64,000 bases of DNA from the NCBI RefSeq assembly GCF_003993775.1, contig NZ_RJRZ01000001.1, forward strand, positions 310,001 to 374,000, read 5' to 3'. A program made the translations under genes and the position numbers. This document shows, in pieces, positions 1-8,518 of the stretch (position 1 is the stretch's first letter; each line of letters starts with the position of its first letter). The notes below the pieces were generated by a model. The model saw nothing but the letters and a program-made list of their open reading frames with translations, searched no databases and was not told the origin of the DNA. The stretch is from Frigidibacter oleivorans. Lineage in GTDB: Bacteria > Pseudomonadota > Alphaproteobacteria > Rhodobacterales > Rhodobacteraceae.

Positions 1-313
1 TCAGCCCCAGCCCGATCGACTGTTCGGCCAGCATCCGCACCACCACCCGGCCCGGCAGCGCGGCATAAGGCGCGGGGCCGTCGGCGAATTCCGCAAGCCG
101 CTCCTCGCGGTCGAAGGCCAGCACGAAAGGCCCGTCCTCCAGCGGAAACAGCCGCGGCGCGATCCGGTCGCCCTCGGCCTCGTCCGCCAGCAGCAGGAAC
201 AGTTCCGCATCCGCCACGCGTTCATAGAAGCGCAGGCGCGCGGCGTCATCCTCTGGCGCCGCCTCCATCGCGGCATGGGCGAGGTCGAGCACCGTGGTCA
301 GGCCCTCGGTCAT
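1..313 (-). CDS. SseB family protein (3' end outside window)
   Basis: The leftward frame starts at the ATG at 313 and runs off the left edge, so about the first 104 residues are visible. The start reads MTEGLTTVLDLAHAAM, followed by an acidic stretch and a segment rich in RLFPLEDGPFVLAFD. This resembles the N-terminal SseB domain found in short Rhodobacterales proteins (family recognition only; the molecular role is unknown). The start codon overlaps the stop of the uracil-DNA glycosylase gene (ATGA, 310-313), so the two are probably one translationally coupled leftward unit. Confidence 0.6.
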   Translation of the reverse strand, partial: MTEGLTTVLDLAHAAMEAAPEDDAARLRFYERVADAELFLLLADEAEGDRIAPRLFPLEDGPFVLAFDREERLAEFADGPAPYAALPGRVVVRMLAEQSIGLGL

Positions 314-972
314 GGGGTCAGCACCTCCCGGACCCGGTCGCGCAGCGCGGGCAGCAGCGCCTCCGCGAACCAGGGATTGCGTTTCAGCCATCCCGTATTC
401 CGCCAGGACGGATGCGGCAAGGGAAAGACGGCGGGCGCGTGATCGGTCCAGCGCGCGACCGTGGCCCCCACCCCGCCCGCCACCGCCGGCGCCCCCAGAT
501 GCCAGCGCTGCGCATGCCCGCCCACCAGCAGGGTCAGCGGCACCGGCCCCACCGCCGCCATCACCCGCGCCCGCCATGTCGCGGCACAGAGCGGCGGCGG
601 CGGCAGGTCGGACCCCTTGGCATCATAGCCCGGAAAGCAGAAGGCCATCGGCACGATGGCGACCCGCGCGCGGTCATAGAACGTCTCGGCCGGCATCCCC
701 AGCCAGTCGCGCAGCCGGTCGCCCGAGGCATCGGCGAAGGGGCGGCCCGCCGCATGGACACGCAGCCCGGGCGCCTGCCCGACGATCAGGAGGCGCGGGC
801 GCGCGGCCGGATCGAACCACACCACCGGCCGCGGCGCATGGCCCGTCGCCGTCGCGGCGAAGCGGTCGGCGCAAAGCCGGCACGCGCCGATCTGCCGGAC
901 CAGCGCCGCACCCGCCCCCGGATCGGCGGCGGCGGGGGATGAGATGGCGGCGGGGCGGCGGGCGGGCGACAT
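310..972 (-). CDS. Uracil-DNA glycosylase superfamily protein
   Basis: 220-residue protein of the uracil-DNA glycosylase fold, which excises uracil or related lesions from DNA. Visible signatures are CRLCADRF near residue 35 (a cysteine pair as in the Fe-S cluster branches), the active-site loop VGQAPG near residue 64 and the HPSWRNTGW motif near residue 190 of the DNA-binding loop. The AVFPLPHPS segment is typical of the family 4/5-like single-domain enzymes. The first ~15 residues are Ala/Pro-rich, so the true start could be a little further in. It is followed by the SseB-like gene with an ATGA overlap. Confidence 0.8.
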   Translation of the reverse strand: MSPARRPAAISSPAAADPGAGAALVRQIGACRLCADRFAATATGHAPRPVVWFDPAARPRLLIVGQAPGLRVHAAGRPFADASGDRLRDWLGMPAETFYDRARVAIVPMAFCFPGYDAKGSDLPPPPLCAATWRARVMAAVGPVPLTLLVGGHAQRWHLGAPAVAGGVGATVARWTDHAPAVFPLPHPSWRNTGWLKRNPWFAEALLPALRDRVREVLTP

Positions 973-1086
973 CCCCCATACCTAGGGATCGGCGGCGACC
1001 CTTGAAAGGCTGGGAACGGCTCGCGCATGTTGCCGACCGGGAACCCATCCGCTAAGCGGAACCGACGGGGAGACAAGGAGAGCCGG

Positions 1087-2340
1087 ATGTACCGCGTGTG
1101 GGATTTCGTCAGCACCTATTCGCTGCTGCTGATCGGGGGGGCGCTGCTGGCGCTGGTCTGGGCCAATGTCTCGCCCGACACCTATCACCATGTGGTGGAC
1201 TTCGTCCTGATCGAGGATTTCTTCATCGGCCACGCCCATGAGGTCAACGGCGAGATCCACCGCACGCTGACGCTGCACTATCTGGTGAACGACGTGCTGA
1301 TGGCGCTGTTCTTCGCCATCGCCGCCAAGGAAGTGTGGGAGGCGATCATCCTCGAGGAAGGATCGCTGCGCGGCAAGAAGGCGGCGACGCCGCTGATCGC
1401 GACGCTGGGCGGGATGGTGGGTCCGGTCGCCGTCTATCTGGGCATCGCCGCCGTACTCGGCGTCTTCGAGCAGGTGCATCAGGGCTGGGCCATCCCCACG
1501 GCGACCGACATCGCCTTTTCCTATCTCGTGGGGCGCATGGTCTTCGGCGCGGGGCATCCGGCGATCCGCTTCCTGCTGCTGCTGGCCATCGCCGACGATG
1601 CCGGCGGGCTCCTGATCCTCGCGATCTTCTACCCCTCGGGCGAACTGGCACCGGAATGGCTGCTGCTGTCCTTCGGGGCGGCGGCGGCGGTCTTCGTGCT
1701 GGCAAACTGGCTGCCGCTCAAACTGGACCGCGGGCGCGAGCTGCAGCCCGTCTCCGTCTGGGTGCGCAAGACGCTGTCCTTCTGGCCCTACCTGATCGCC
1801 GGCTGCATCAGCTGGTACGGCTTTCAGGAGGCGGGCATCCACCCGGCGCTCGGCCTGTTGCCGATCGTGCCGACGATCCCGCATGCCGACCGCGGCTTCG
1901 GCATGTTCGCCGAGGCGGAGGAACATCTGCACGACCTGCTGAACAGCATGGAACATGCGCTGAAGGTGCCGGTCGAGGTGATCCTGCTGTTCTTCGGCCT
2001 GCTCAACGCGGGGGTAGAATTCAGCGCGATCTCCGAGCCGACCTGGCTGGTTCTGGCCGGGCTGCTGATCGGCAAGCCGGCGGGCATCCTGCTGATGGGC
2101 TGGGTGGGCGCGCGGGTGCTGGGCTTCGGCCTGCCCGAGGGCATGACCCTGCGCGACGTCTTCGTGCTGGGCTGCGTGGCGGCGATCGGCTTCACGGTGG
2201 CGCTGTTCGTGGCCTCGGTCGCCTTCGATCCCGGCCCGGTGCAGGACGCGGCGAAGATGGGCGCGCTGTTCAGCTTCTTCGCCGCGGCGGTGGCGCTGGC
2301 CGCCGGCCGCCTTCTGGGCGTGCAGAAGGTCGACTACTGA
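1087..2340 (+). CDS. nhaA: Na+/H+ antiporter NhaA
   Basis: Inner-membrane antiporter exchanging sodium for protons, used in pH and salt homeostasis. At 417 residues it has many hydrophobic helices. The family signature is clear: ATDIAFSYLVGR near residue 140, then LAIADDAGGLLILAIFY with the paired aspartates that bind Na+/H+ in NhaA. An in-frame ATG exists at 1027, but the ATG at 1087 is preceded by an ACAAGGAG ribosome-binding site and gives the family-like N-terminus MYRVWDFVSTYSLLL, so it is preferred. A strong hairpin follows the stop codon. No partner gene is needed. Confidence 0.93.
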   Translation: MYRVWDFVSTYSLLLIGGALLALVWANVSPDTYHHVVDFVLIEDFFIGHAHEVNGEIHRTLTLHYLVNDVLMALFFAIAAKEVWEAIILEEGSLRGKKAATPLIATLGGMVGPVAVYLGIAAVLGVFEQVHQGWAIPTATDIAFSYLVGRMVFGAGHPAIRFLLLLAIADDAGGLLILAIFYPSGELAPEWLLLSFGAAAAVFVLANWLPLKLDRGRELQPVSVWVRKTLSFWPYLIAGCISWYGFQEAGIHPALGLLPIVPTIPHADRGFGMFAEAEEHLHDLLNSMEHALKVPVEVILLFFGLLNAGVEFSAISEPTWLVLAGLLIGKPAGILLMGWVGARVLGFGLPEGMTLRDVFVLGCVAAIGFTVALFVASVAFDPGPVQDAAKMGALFSFFAAAVALAAGRLLGVQKVDY

Positions 2341-2349
2341 GACGCAGCG

Positions 2350-2374
2350 GGGCCGCGGCGGGGTGCCGCGGCCC
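2350..2374 (+). terminator. Perfect hairpin after nhaA
   Basis: GGGCCGCGGC and GCCGCGGCCC form a perfect 10-bp stem around a GGGGT loop, nine bases after the nhaA stop. There is no clear T-run afterwards, so it may be a weak intrinsic terminator or an mRNA-stabilising structure separating nhaA from the capsule genes. Confidence 0.5.
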
Positions 2375-2383
2375 TGCAGCACA

Positions 2384-2413
2384 TTGTGCGTCGTTCCGGT
2401 TTTTCGCCATAAT
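2384..2413 (+). promoter_or_regulatory. Putative kpsT promoter with overlapping small palindrome
   Basis: TTGTGC (2384-2389) and CATAAT (2408-2413), 18 bp apart, form a plausible sigma-70 promoter in a short AT-richer stretch about 90 bp before kpsT. The palindrome GCACATTGTGC (2379-2389) covers the -35 element and could be an operator. The -35 match is poor; this is inference only. Confidence 0.35.
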
Positions 2414-2504
2414 ACGGGCCAAATGGGCGAATAGTCATCCGTCAGGTCCCGCGACGGCGCCGGAAGCGGGCAACAGACCTTTCGCGCGACCGGAGCGGCA
2501 GCGG

Positions 2505-3164
2505 ATGCTGGAATTCGACACCGTCAGCAAGTCCTTCTGGACCGGTCGGCAACGCAAGGTGATCCTCGACCGTGCCTCGTTCCGGGTCGAGCTCGGCAAT
2601 TCGCTGGGCATCCTCGCCCCGAACGGCACCGGCAAGACCACGATCATCAACATGATGGCGGGGCTGGAAAAGCCCGACGAGGGCACGATCACCCGCACCT
2701 GCCGGGTGTCCTTCCCGCTGGGCTTCATGGGCGGGGTGGTGGGCAAGCACACCGCAACCGAGAACGCGCGCTACATCGCCCGGCTCTACGGGCTCGACCC
2801 CGATTATGTCGAGGCGTTCAGCCGCTGGCTGTGCGGGATCGGCGAATATTTCGACATGCCGGTCGGCACCTTCAGTTCGGGGATGCGGTCGCGCTTCACC
2901 TTTTCGCTGCTGCTGGCGCTGGAATTCGATATCTACCTGATCGACGAGGGCATGCCCGCCACGACCGATGCGGAGTTCAACCGCAAGGCAGGCTCGATCC
3001 TGCGCGACCGGCTGCAGAATTCCACCGTCGTCGTGGTCTCGCACCAGGCCTCGACGCTGGAGAAGTTCTGCCGCTCGGCGGCGGTGCTGCGCGACGGGCA
3101 GCTTCACATGTTCGATACCTTGGAAGAGGCAAGACAGCTTTATGACTACTCCACCCAAGGCTAG
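2505..3164 (+). CDS. kpsT: Capsule polysaccharide ABC transporter, ATP-binding protein
   Basis: 219-residue ATPase of the KpsT/CtrD type, which powers export of capsular polysaccharide across the inner membrane. Visible motifs are the P-loop GILAPNGTGKTT near residue 36, the signature TFSSGMRSR near 125, Walker B IYLIDEGM near 145 and the switch histidine VVVSHQAS near 182. The first glycine of the usual GxxGxGK P-loop is alanine here. The start is the ATG at 2505, giving MLEFDTVSKSFW. The 3' end overlaps kpsE by 23 bases, so the two are co-translated. The partner permease (KpsM) is not in the window between nhaA and kdsA. Confidence 0.85.
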   Translation: MLEFDTVSKSFWTGRQRKVILDRASFRVELGNSLGILAPNGTGKTTIINMMAGLEKPDEGTITRTCRVSFPLGFMGGVVGKHTATENARYIARLYGLDPDYVEAFSRWLCGIGEYFDMPVGTFSSGMRSRFTFSLLLALEFDIYLIDEGMPATTDAEFNRKAGSILRDRLQNSTVVVVSHQASTLEKFCRSAAVLRDGQLHMFDTLEEARQLYDYSTQG

Positions 3165-4959
3165 AAAATTCCGCATCCGCCGCAGCCCCGTCGAGGCGCC
3201 GCCGGCCCCCGGTGTCGAGCCGGCCGAGGCGCCGGTAACCGGCGCGGCGGACGCTGCAGCCCTGGCCTCCGTCGCGGCCCCCTCCGTGCAGGTGCTGCGC
3301 GGCACGCCCACGCCCCGGACCGCCGCGCCCGCACCGCAGCCCGTCGCGCAAGGCGCCCGGCCCGCCCGGGCGGCGGCGCTGGTGCCCTCGCCCGCGCCCG
3401 CACCAGCGGCGCGGGACGAGGATCTGCTGCTGGCCGGCACCGAGGACGGCTTCGGCCCCGAGCCCTTCCCCACCGCGGCGGCGGCGCAGCGGGGCGCGCT
3501 GCTCGCCCCCGGCGAACGCACGGTCGAGGAGGAGATCGCCGAGATCCGGTCCGAGGGCCTGACCGGCCGGCAGCTGCGGATGGCGCGCCGGGTGGCGCAG
3601 CGCCACGGGATCGAGGTCACCTCGGATTTCGAGGCGGTGCGCCTGCTGCGCCGGCGGGGCATCGACCCGTTCCAGCGGTCGAACATGCTCGACCTCGTGG
3701 TCAGCGAGGCGGATGCGCAGAAGGTCAACCTGCCGCAGACGGTGCGGCAGGCGCCGCAGCTGCCGGGCCAGCCGCTGCCCCCGCCGGCACCGCCCAGGCC
3801 CCTGTCCGCCGAACAGCGCGCCTCGGAAATCCTGAAGGTACAGCAGGACATTGCCCGGCGGCGGCGGCGCAAGCTGGTGCTGCTGATGACCCGGCTCGCC
3901 TTCTTCGTGGCGCTGCCGACCTTCGTCGCCGCGTGGTATTACTTCGTGATGGCAACGCCGCTGTATGCGACGCGGTCGGAATTCGTGATCCAGCAGGCGG
4001 AAAGCCAGGTGTCGGGGCTGGGATCGCTGTTCTCGGGCACCCAATTCGCCACCAGCCAGGATTCGATCACCGTGCAGGGCTACCTGCAATCGCGCGAGGC
4101 GATGCTGCGGCTGGACAACGACCTCGGCTTCCGGGCGCACTGGTCGCAGCCGGGGATCGACCCGATCCAGCGGCTGGAGGCGGACGCGACCGACGAGGCC
4201 GCCTATCGCGCCTACAAGCGCAATGTCCGCATCGGCTATGACCCGACCGAGGGCATCGTGAAGATGGAAGTCATTGCCGCCGATCCGGCCGTGTCGGCGG
4301 CATTCTCCGAGGCGCTGATCGGCTATGCCGAGGAACAGGTGGACCACCTGACCCAGCGTCTGCGCGAGGACCAGATGCAAGGCGCCCGCGACAGCTATGC
4401 CGATGCCGAGGCCAAGGTGCAGGCGGCGCAGGCCCGGGTGCTGGACCTGCAGGAAAAGATGGGGGTCCTGGACCCGATTTCCGAAAACTCGGTGGTGATG
4501 GGCCAGATCGGCACCTTCGAGGTGGAACTGGCGCAGAAGCGGCTGCAACGCCAGCAATTGCTGGACAACGCGCAGCCCAATGCCGCCCGCGTCGCCGGGG
4601 TCGAGGGCGACATCGCCCGGCTGGAAGACCTGATCCGCACGCTGCGCGCGCAGCTGACCGTGGGTGCGGGGGGATCGGCCTCGCTCGCCTCGATCACCGG
4701 GCAGCTGCGGATCGCCGAGGCGGAGCTGGAAACGCGGCAACTGCTGCTGAGCCAGGCCGCGCAGCAGATGGAGGTGGCGCGGATCGAGGCCAACAAGCAG
4801 GTGCGCTATCTGTCCACCGGCGTGCGGCCGCTGCCGCCGGACGAGCCGACCTACCCCCGTGCCTTCGAGAATACGCTGGTCGCCATGCTGATCTTCGCCG
4901 GGCTCTACCTTATCTTGTCGCTGACCGCCTCGATCCTTAAGGAACAGGTCTCGGCCTGA
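3142..4959 (+). CDS. kpsE: Capsule export inner-membrane protein, KpsE/CtrC type, with long disordered N-terminus
   Basis: 605-residue polysaccharide co-polymerase-like protein that links the KpsMT transporter to the outer-membrane exporter. Residues 1 to about 235 are Ala/Pro-rich and look disordered. This is unusual, because typical KpsE proteins are about 380 residues and start close to the first membrane helix. A first TM segment (LVLLMTRLAFFVALPTFVAA) is followed by the conserved periplasmic part (YATRSEFVIQQAE, the GYLQSREAM region, a coiled coil near 410-510) and a second TM segment at the C-terminus. It overlaps kpsT and is followed ten bases later by kdsA. Confidence 0.8.
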   Translation: MTTPPKARKFRIRRSPVEAPPAPGVEPAEAPVTGAADAAALASVAAPSVQVLRGTPTPRTAAPAPQPVAQGARPARAAALVPSPAPAPAARDEDLLLAGTEDGFGPEPFPTAAAAQRGALLAPGERTVEEEIAEIRSEGLTGRQLRMARRVAQRHGIEVTSDFEAVRLLRRRGIDPFQRSNMLDLVVSEADAQKVNLPQTVRQAPQLPGQPLPPPAPPRPLSAEQRASEILKVQQDIARRRRRKLVLLMTRLAFFVALPTFVAAWYYFVMATPLYATRSEFVIQQAESQVSGLGSLFSGTQFATSQDSITVQGYLQSREAMLRLDNDLGFRAHWSQPGIDPIQRLEADATDEAAYRAYKRNVRIGYDPTEGIVKMEVIAADPAVSAAFSEALIGYAEEQVDHLTQRLREDQMQGARDSYADAEAKVQAAQARVLDLQEKMGVLDPISENSVVMGQIGTFEVELAQKRLQRQQLLDNAQPNAARVAGVEGDIARLEDLIRTLRAQLTVGAGGSASLASITGQLRIAEAELETRQLLLSQAAQQMEVARIEANKQVRYLSTGVRPLPPDEPTYPRAFENTLVAMLIFAGLYLILSLTASILKEQVSA

Positions 4960-4969
4960 GGAGACTGCC

Positions 4970-5809
4970 ATGACGACGATGAAAGAGGTCCGCATCGGCG
5001 GGCTGACCGTTGGGAACGACCTGCCGCTGACGGCAATCGCCGGCCCCTGCCAGCTGGAAAGCCTCGACCATGCCCAGATGATCGCGGGGCGGATGGCCGA
5101 GGCCTGTGCCGCGGCGGGGGCGCAGTATGTCTTCAAGGCCAGCTACGACAAGGCCAACCGCACCTCGCTGTCCGGCAAGCGCGGCCTCGGGATCGACGCG
5201 GGGCTGAAGGTGCTGGAAGCGGTGAAGGCGATGGGGATGCCGGTGCTGACCGACATCCACGACGCCGAACAGGCGGTGACGGCGGCAGCGATCGTGGACG
5301 TGATCCAGATCCCCGCCTTCCTGTGCCGGCAGACCGACCTGCTGCTGGCGGCGGGCGCGACCGGCTGCGCCGTCAATATCAAGAAGGGCCAGTTCCTGGC
5401 CCCCTGGGACATGAAGAACGTGGCCGAGAAGGTGGAAAGCACCGGCAACGACCGCATCCTGCTGACCGAACGCGGTGTCAGCTTCGGCTATAACGCGCTG
5501 GTGGCCGACATGCGCAGCCTGCCGATCATGGCCGCGACCGGCTGGCCGGTGATCATGGACGCCACCCATTCGGTGCAGCAGCCGGGCGGCCAGGGCGGAT
5601 CGACCGGCGGGCAGCGCGAGTTCGCCCCGGCCATGGCCCGGGCGGCGGTCAGCCTGGGCATCGCCGGGGTGTTCATCGAGACGCATGAGGACCCCGACCG
5701 CGCGCCCTCGGACGGGCCGAACATGGTGCGGCTGGACGAGATGCCGAAGCTGGTGGACCTGCTGATGGGCTTCGACCGGCTGGCCAAGGCCGATCCGCTG
5801 CGCGTCTGA
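4970..5809 (+). CDS. kdsA: 3-deoxy-8-phosphooctulonate synthase
   Basis: 279-residue enzyme (EC 2.5.1.55) that condenses phosphoenolpyruvate with arabinose-5-phosphate to make Kdo-8-phosphate. Visible signatures are the phosphoenolpyruvate-binding region IAGPCQLES near residue 22, YVFKASYDKANRTS near 52, the IPAFLCRQTDLL block and DATHSVQQPGGQGG near 195. In this context the Kdo probably feeds the poly-Kdo linker of a group-2-like capsule as well as lipopolysaccharide (inference). A GAGGAG ribosome-binding site precedes the ATG at 4970. It closes the kpsT-kpsE-kdsA unit. Confidence 0.93.
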   Translation: MTTMKEVRIGGLTVGNDLPLTAIAGPCQLESLDHAQMIAGRMAEACAAAGAQYVFKASYDKANRTSLSGKRGLGIDAGLKVLEAVKAMGMPVLTDIHDAEQAVTAAAIVDVIQIPAFLCRQTDLLLAAGATGCAVNIKKGQFLAPWDMKNVAEKVESTGNDRILLTERGVSFGYNALVADMRSLPIMAATGWPVIMDATHSVQQPGGQGGSTGGQREFAPAMARAAVSLGIAGVFIETHEDPDRAPSDGPNMVRLDEMPKLVDLLMGFDRLAKADPLRV

Positions 5810-5872
5810 CGCCGCGTGCGGGGGGCTTGCGCCGACCCGGCGGATATCCGGATCGGGTAAAGGGGGAGGCCG

Positions 5873-7057
5873 TCAGACCGCCTGCCCCGCCGCCCAGCCC
5901 GAGGACCAGGCCCACTGGAAGTTGTAGCCCCCGAGCCAGCCGGTGACATCGACCACCTCGCCCACGAAATGCAGCCCCGGCACCGCCTTCGCCTCCATCG
6001 TGCGGGCGTCGAGCGCGTCGGTATCGACCCCGCCCAGCGTCACCTCGGCGGTGCGATAGCCTTCGGTGCCGACCGGCTTCAGCTCCATCCCGTGCAGCAC
6101 CGCGGCGAGCCGGTCGAGCACGGCATTGCCCTGATCGGCCAGCCGCGCGGAAGGATCGAGCCCCGCCGCGTCGAGGACCAGCCCCGCCACCTTCTCGGGG
6201 ACGAGGCGCGCCATCGCCGTGGCCAGCGCCACCCGCCCGCCGGCCTGACGCATCTGCCGGAGTGCCGCGCCCGCATCCTGCCCCCGCGCCAGATCGACGG
6301 TGATCGCCTGACCTTCGCGCCAGTAGCTCGACACCTGCAGGATCGCCGGACCGGACAGGCCGCGATGCGTGAACAGCAGCGCCTCGTCGAAGCCGGTGCG
6401 CCCGCAGCCCACCCGCGCCTCGACAGCGACGCCCGACAGCGGTTTCAGCCGCGCCAGCTCCTGTTCGGCGAAGGTCAGCGGTACCAGCGCGGGTCGCGTC
6501 TCGACCACCGGGATGCCGAACTGTTCCGCCAGCCGGTAGCCGAAGCCGGTGGCGCCGATCTTCGGGATAGACTTGCCCCCCGTCGCCACCACCAGCCGGT
6601 CGCTTTCGACGATGCCGCGGGCGGTGGCGGTGCGGAACAGGCCGCCCTCGCGGGTGACGCCGTCGACGGCGCAGCCCGTCACCAGCCGCGCCCCGGCCGC
6701 CGTGGCCCCGCCCACCAGCATGTCGACGATCTGGCTGGCCCGCCCGTCGCAGAAGAGCTGCCCCGCCGTCTTTTCATGCCAGGCGATGCCCGCCGCATCG
6801 ACGCGGGCGATGAAATCCGCGGGCGTGAACCGGCGCAACGCCGACAGCGCGAATCGGGGATTGCGCGACAGGAAGCGGTCCGGCGCCGTCGACAGGTTGG
6901 TGAAGTTGCAGCGCCCCCCGCCCGAGATGCGGATCTTCTCGCCCGGGCGGTCGACATGGTCGATGACCACCACCCGCCGCCCGCGCCGCGCGGCCTCGGC
7001 GGCGGCGAAAAGCCCGGCGGCGCCCGCCCCGAGGATCAGCACGTCACAGCGTTCCAT
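5873..7057 (-). CDS. HI0933/BaiN-type NAD(P)/FAD-dependent oxidoreductase
   Basis: 394-residue flavoprotein of the YhiN/HI0933 family, whose substrates are not established. The N-terminal Rossmann FAD motif is ILGAGAAGLFAAAEAARRG (residues 7-25), followed by KIRISGGGRCNFTN, which is diagnostic for the family. The C-terminal part has TLGGVDTDALDARTMEAK and GWLGGYNFQWAWSSG. The start is set at the ATG at 7057, two residues before the FAD motif begins; longer in-frame extensions reach into the tRNA-Gln region and are not credible. It is convergent with kdsA and divergent from tRNA-Gln. Confidence 0.88.
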   Translation of the reverse strand: MERCDVLILGAGAAGLFAAAEAARRGRRVVVIDHVDRPGEKIRISGGGRCNFTNLSTAPDRFLSRNPRFALSALRRFTPADFIARVDAAGIAWHEKTAGQLFCDGRASQIVDMLVGGATAAGARLVTGCAVDGVTREGGLFRTATARGIVESDRLVVATGGKSIPKIGATGFGYRLAEQFGIPVVETRPALVPLTFAEQELARLKPLSGVAVEARVGCGRTGFDEALLFTHRGLSGPAILQVSSYWREGQAITVDLARGQDAGAALRQMRQAGGRVALATAMARLVPEKVAGLVLDAAGLDPSARLADQGNAVLDRLAAVLHGMELKPVGTEGYRTAEVTLGGVDTDALDARTMEAKAVPGLHFVGEVVDVTGWLGGYNFQWAWSSGWAAGQAV

Positions 7058-7152
7058 GCCCCGCCATAGCCCGCGCGGGGAAGGCCCGCAACGGGGGCAG
7101 CGGCCGCGGCGGGACCGGCCGTCGAGGCCGCGCGGGCGCCGAAAGTTTTGGC

Positions 7153-7181
7153 TTGCAGCCCCCCGGCGGCTTCGGTAGACA
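7153..7181 (+). promoter_or_regulatory. Putative promoter of tRNA-Gln
   Basis: TTGCAG (7153-7158), a 17-bp spacer and TAGACA (7176-7181) end ten bases before the tRNA 5' end, a typical geometry for a tRNA promoter. Confidence 0.5.
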
Positions 7182-7191
7182 GCGCGCCAGT

Positions 7192-7266
<75 letters not shown>

Positions 7267-7359
7267 TCTCACTCACTGCGTTGTCATTGCAGAACGTGCT
7301 CAGGCCCTGCCGGTCGATCCGAGTGACCTGACGGGAACAGCGCAGACCGGAGTTCCCGA

Positions 7360-7752
7360 TTGACAAAGCCAGACCCCAAACGCCTTCTCGAACTCGTCGT
7401 GATTGCGGACTGCGGCTCGATCACGCGGGCGGCCGAACTCCTGAACGTCTCGCAGCCCGCGCTGTCCAAGAGCATGTCGATCCTCGAGCAGTCGTTCGGA
7501 GCGAAACTGCTGGTTCGCGACCGCCGGGGTATCGAGCTGACCGAATGCGGCAAGGCGCTGATTGCCTATGCAAGGTCGATGAATTCCATTCTCGCGCGGG
7601 CGACAGAGCAGGTCACGCTCATGCGGAAGGGACTGTCCGGCAAGCTGGTTGTCGGCATCCGGCCGAACGCCGCCGTGTTCATCGTGCCCGAAGTCCTGAG
7701 ACGGAGTTGTCAGACTAATGCGACGCGGTCTCTGCAAGGGCAGGCAAGCTGA
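7360..7752 (+). pseudogene. LysR-family regulator, truncated by an IS6-family element
   Basis: The frame starts at a TTG (7360) after CCGGAG and encodes a normal LysR N-terminal winged helix (GSITRAAELLNVSQPALS near residues 19-36) and the linker helix, but only about 115 native residues. At 7705/7706 the sequence passes into the left end of the IS, and the frame ends at 7752 inside it. LysR proteins are usually about 300 residues, so the whole effector-binding domain is missing. The DNA-binding part could still be made, but a functional regulator is unlikely. The rest of the gene is not found on the other side of the IS. Confidence 0.8.
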
Positions 7753-8518
7753 CCCATCAGGCCGCGAAGAGGCCGCGCCACTCGGCGAGGGCGGCGGCAC
7801 GGTTCTGTTTGAAGATCGAGCGCGAGGAGAGGCTGCGTTCCTGGTTGAAGTGGTTGTGAACCGAGGCGTGGACGGAGGCAAATTTCTGCAGACATCGCAT
7901 CCGCCGGAAACGTTGCATCGCCCGCTCCCGCCTTCGGAATGGCAGATGTGAGTTCTCGGCGCGGTTGTTCGTCCACCGCCCCATCTCGCGGTCGTCGCCT
8001 CGCCCCATTTCTTTCAAAGCGGCGCCGTAGGTCCGGAGGCGATCCGTCACCACCTCCCCGGGCCGACCGTGTCGTTTCATCGATTTCCTGAGGAATTTCA
8101 ACGCCGCGGCCTTGTCCCGTATGACCGTGACGTAGCTCTCCAGCACCTCGCCCTCGTGGTCGACGGCCCGCCAGAGGTAATGTTGCTTGCCGTTGATCTT
8201 CACGAACATCTCGTCCAGATGCCAGCGCCACCGGCTCGACCGCATGCCCTGAACCCGGCGTTTCCGGATCTCCGCCGCGAACATCGGCCCGAACCGGTTC
8301 CACCAGTAGCGGACCGTCTCATGGCTGACTTCGACACCCCGCTCGTGCAGCAGATCCTCCACGTTCCGGAGCGACAGCGGAAAGCGGATATACATCATCA
8401 CCGCAAGGCGGATGATCTCCGGAGACGTCTTGAAATAGCGGAACGGGCTACGGTTCTGGGTCATGGCAGCAGGCTACGCGCCCGCCCTGCCTCGCTCAAG
8501 CCAGTTTGCTCTGACACT
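7706..8518 (-). mobile_element. IS6-family insertion sequence, about 813 bp
   Basis: One transposase gene fills the element. The ends carry short imperfect inverted repeats (GTTGTCAGA at the left; the complement of the right end reads AGTGTCAGA). The flanking bases do not form the 8-bp direct repeat expected after simple insertion. The genes on both sides are cut and are unrelated. This fits an IS-mediated adjacent deletion or recombination between two copies, rather than a clean insertion. Exact end points are uncertain by a few bases. Confidence 0.75.
7757..8464 (-). CDS. IS6-family transposase
   Basis: 235-residue DDE transposase with a complete reading frame. It starts MTQNRSPFRYFKTSPEII and has the IS6 hallmark YIRFPLSLRNVEDLLHERG. 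The three catalytic acidic residues are recognisable in RWHLDEMFVKI (D), VVTDRLRTYGAAL (D) and NNRAENSHLPFRRRE (E). The length matches the family (about 230-240). It is probably active or recently active, since no frameshift is seen. Confidence 0.92.
   Translation of the reverse strand: MTQNRSPFRYFKTSPEIIRLAVMMYIRFPLSLRNVEDLLHERGVEVSHETVRYWWNRFGPMFAAEIRKRRVQGMRSSRWRWHLDEMFVKINGKQHYLWRAVDHEGEVLESYVTVIRDKAAALKFLRKSMKRHGRPGEVVTDRLRTYGAALKEMGRGDDREMGRWTNNRAENSHLPFRRRERAMQRFRRMRCLQKFASVHASVHNHFNQERSLSSRSIFKQNRAAALAEWRGLFAA

Noticed and set aside
982-2382. 466-codon minus-strand frame opposite nhaA
   Set aside because: Arg/His/Asp/Gln-rich low-complexity product; NhaA on the other strand is unambiguous.
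2977-5136. 719-codon minus-strand frame
   Set aside because: Antisense to kpsE and the kdsA start; His/Arg/Gln-rich translation without a family. The plus-strand genes are clearly real.
7360-7752. LysR gene as a functional short regulator
   Set aside because: The effector domain is absent and the last ~15 codons are IS sequence; treated as a pseudogene.
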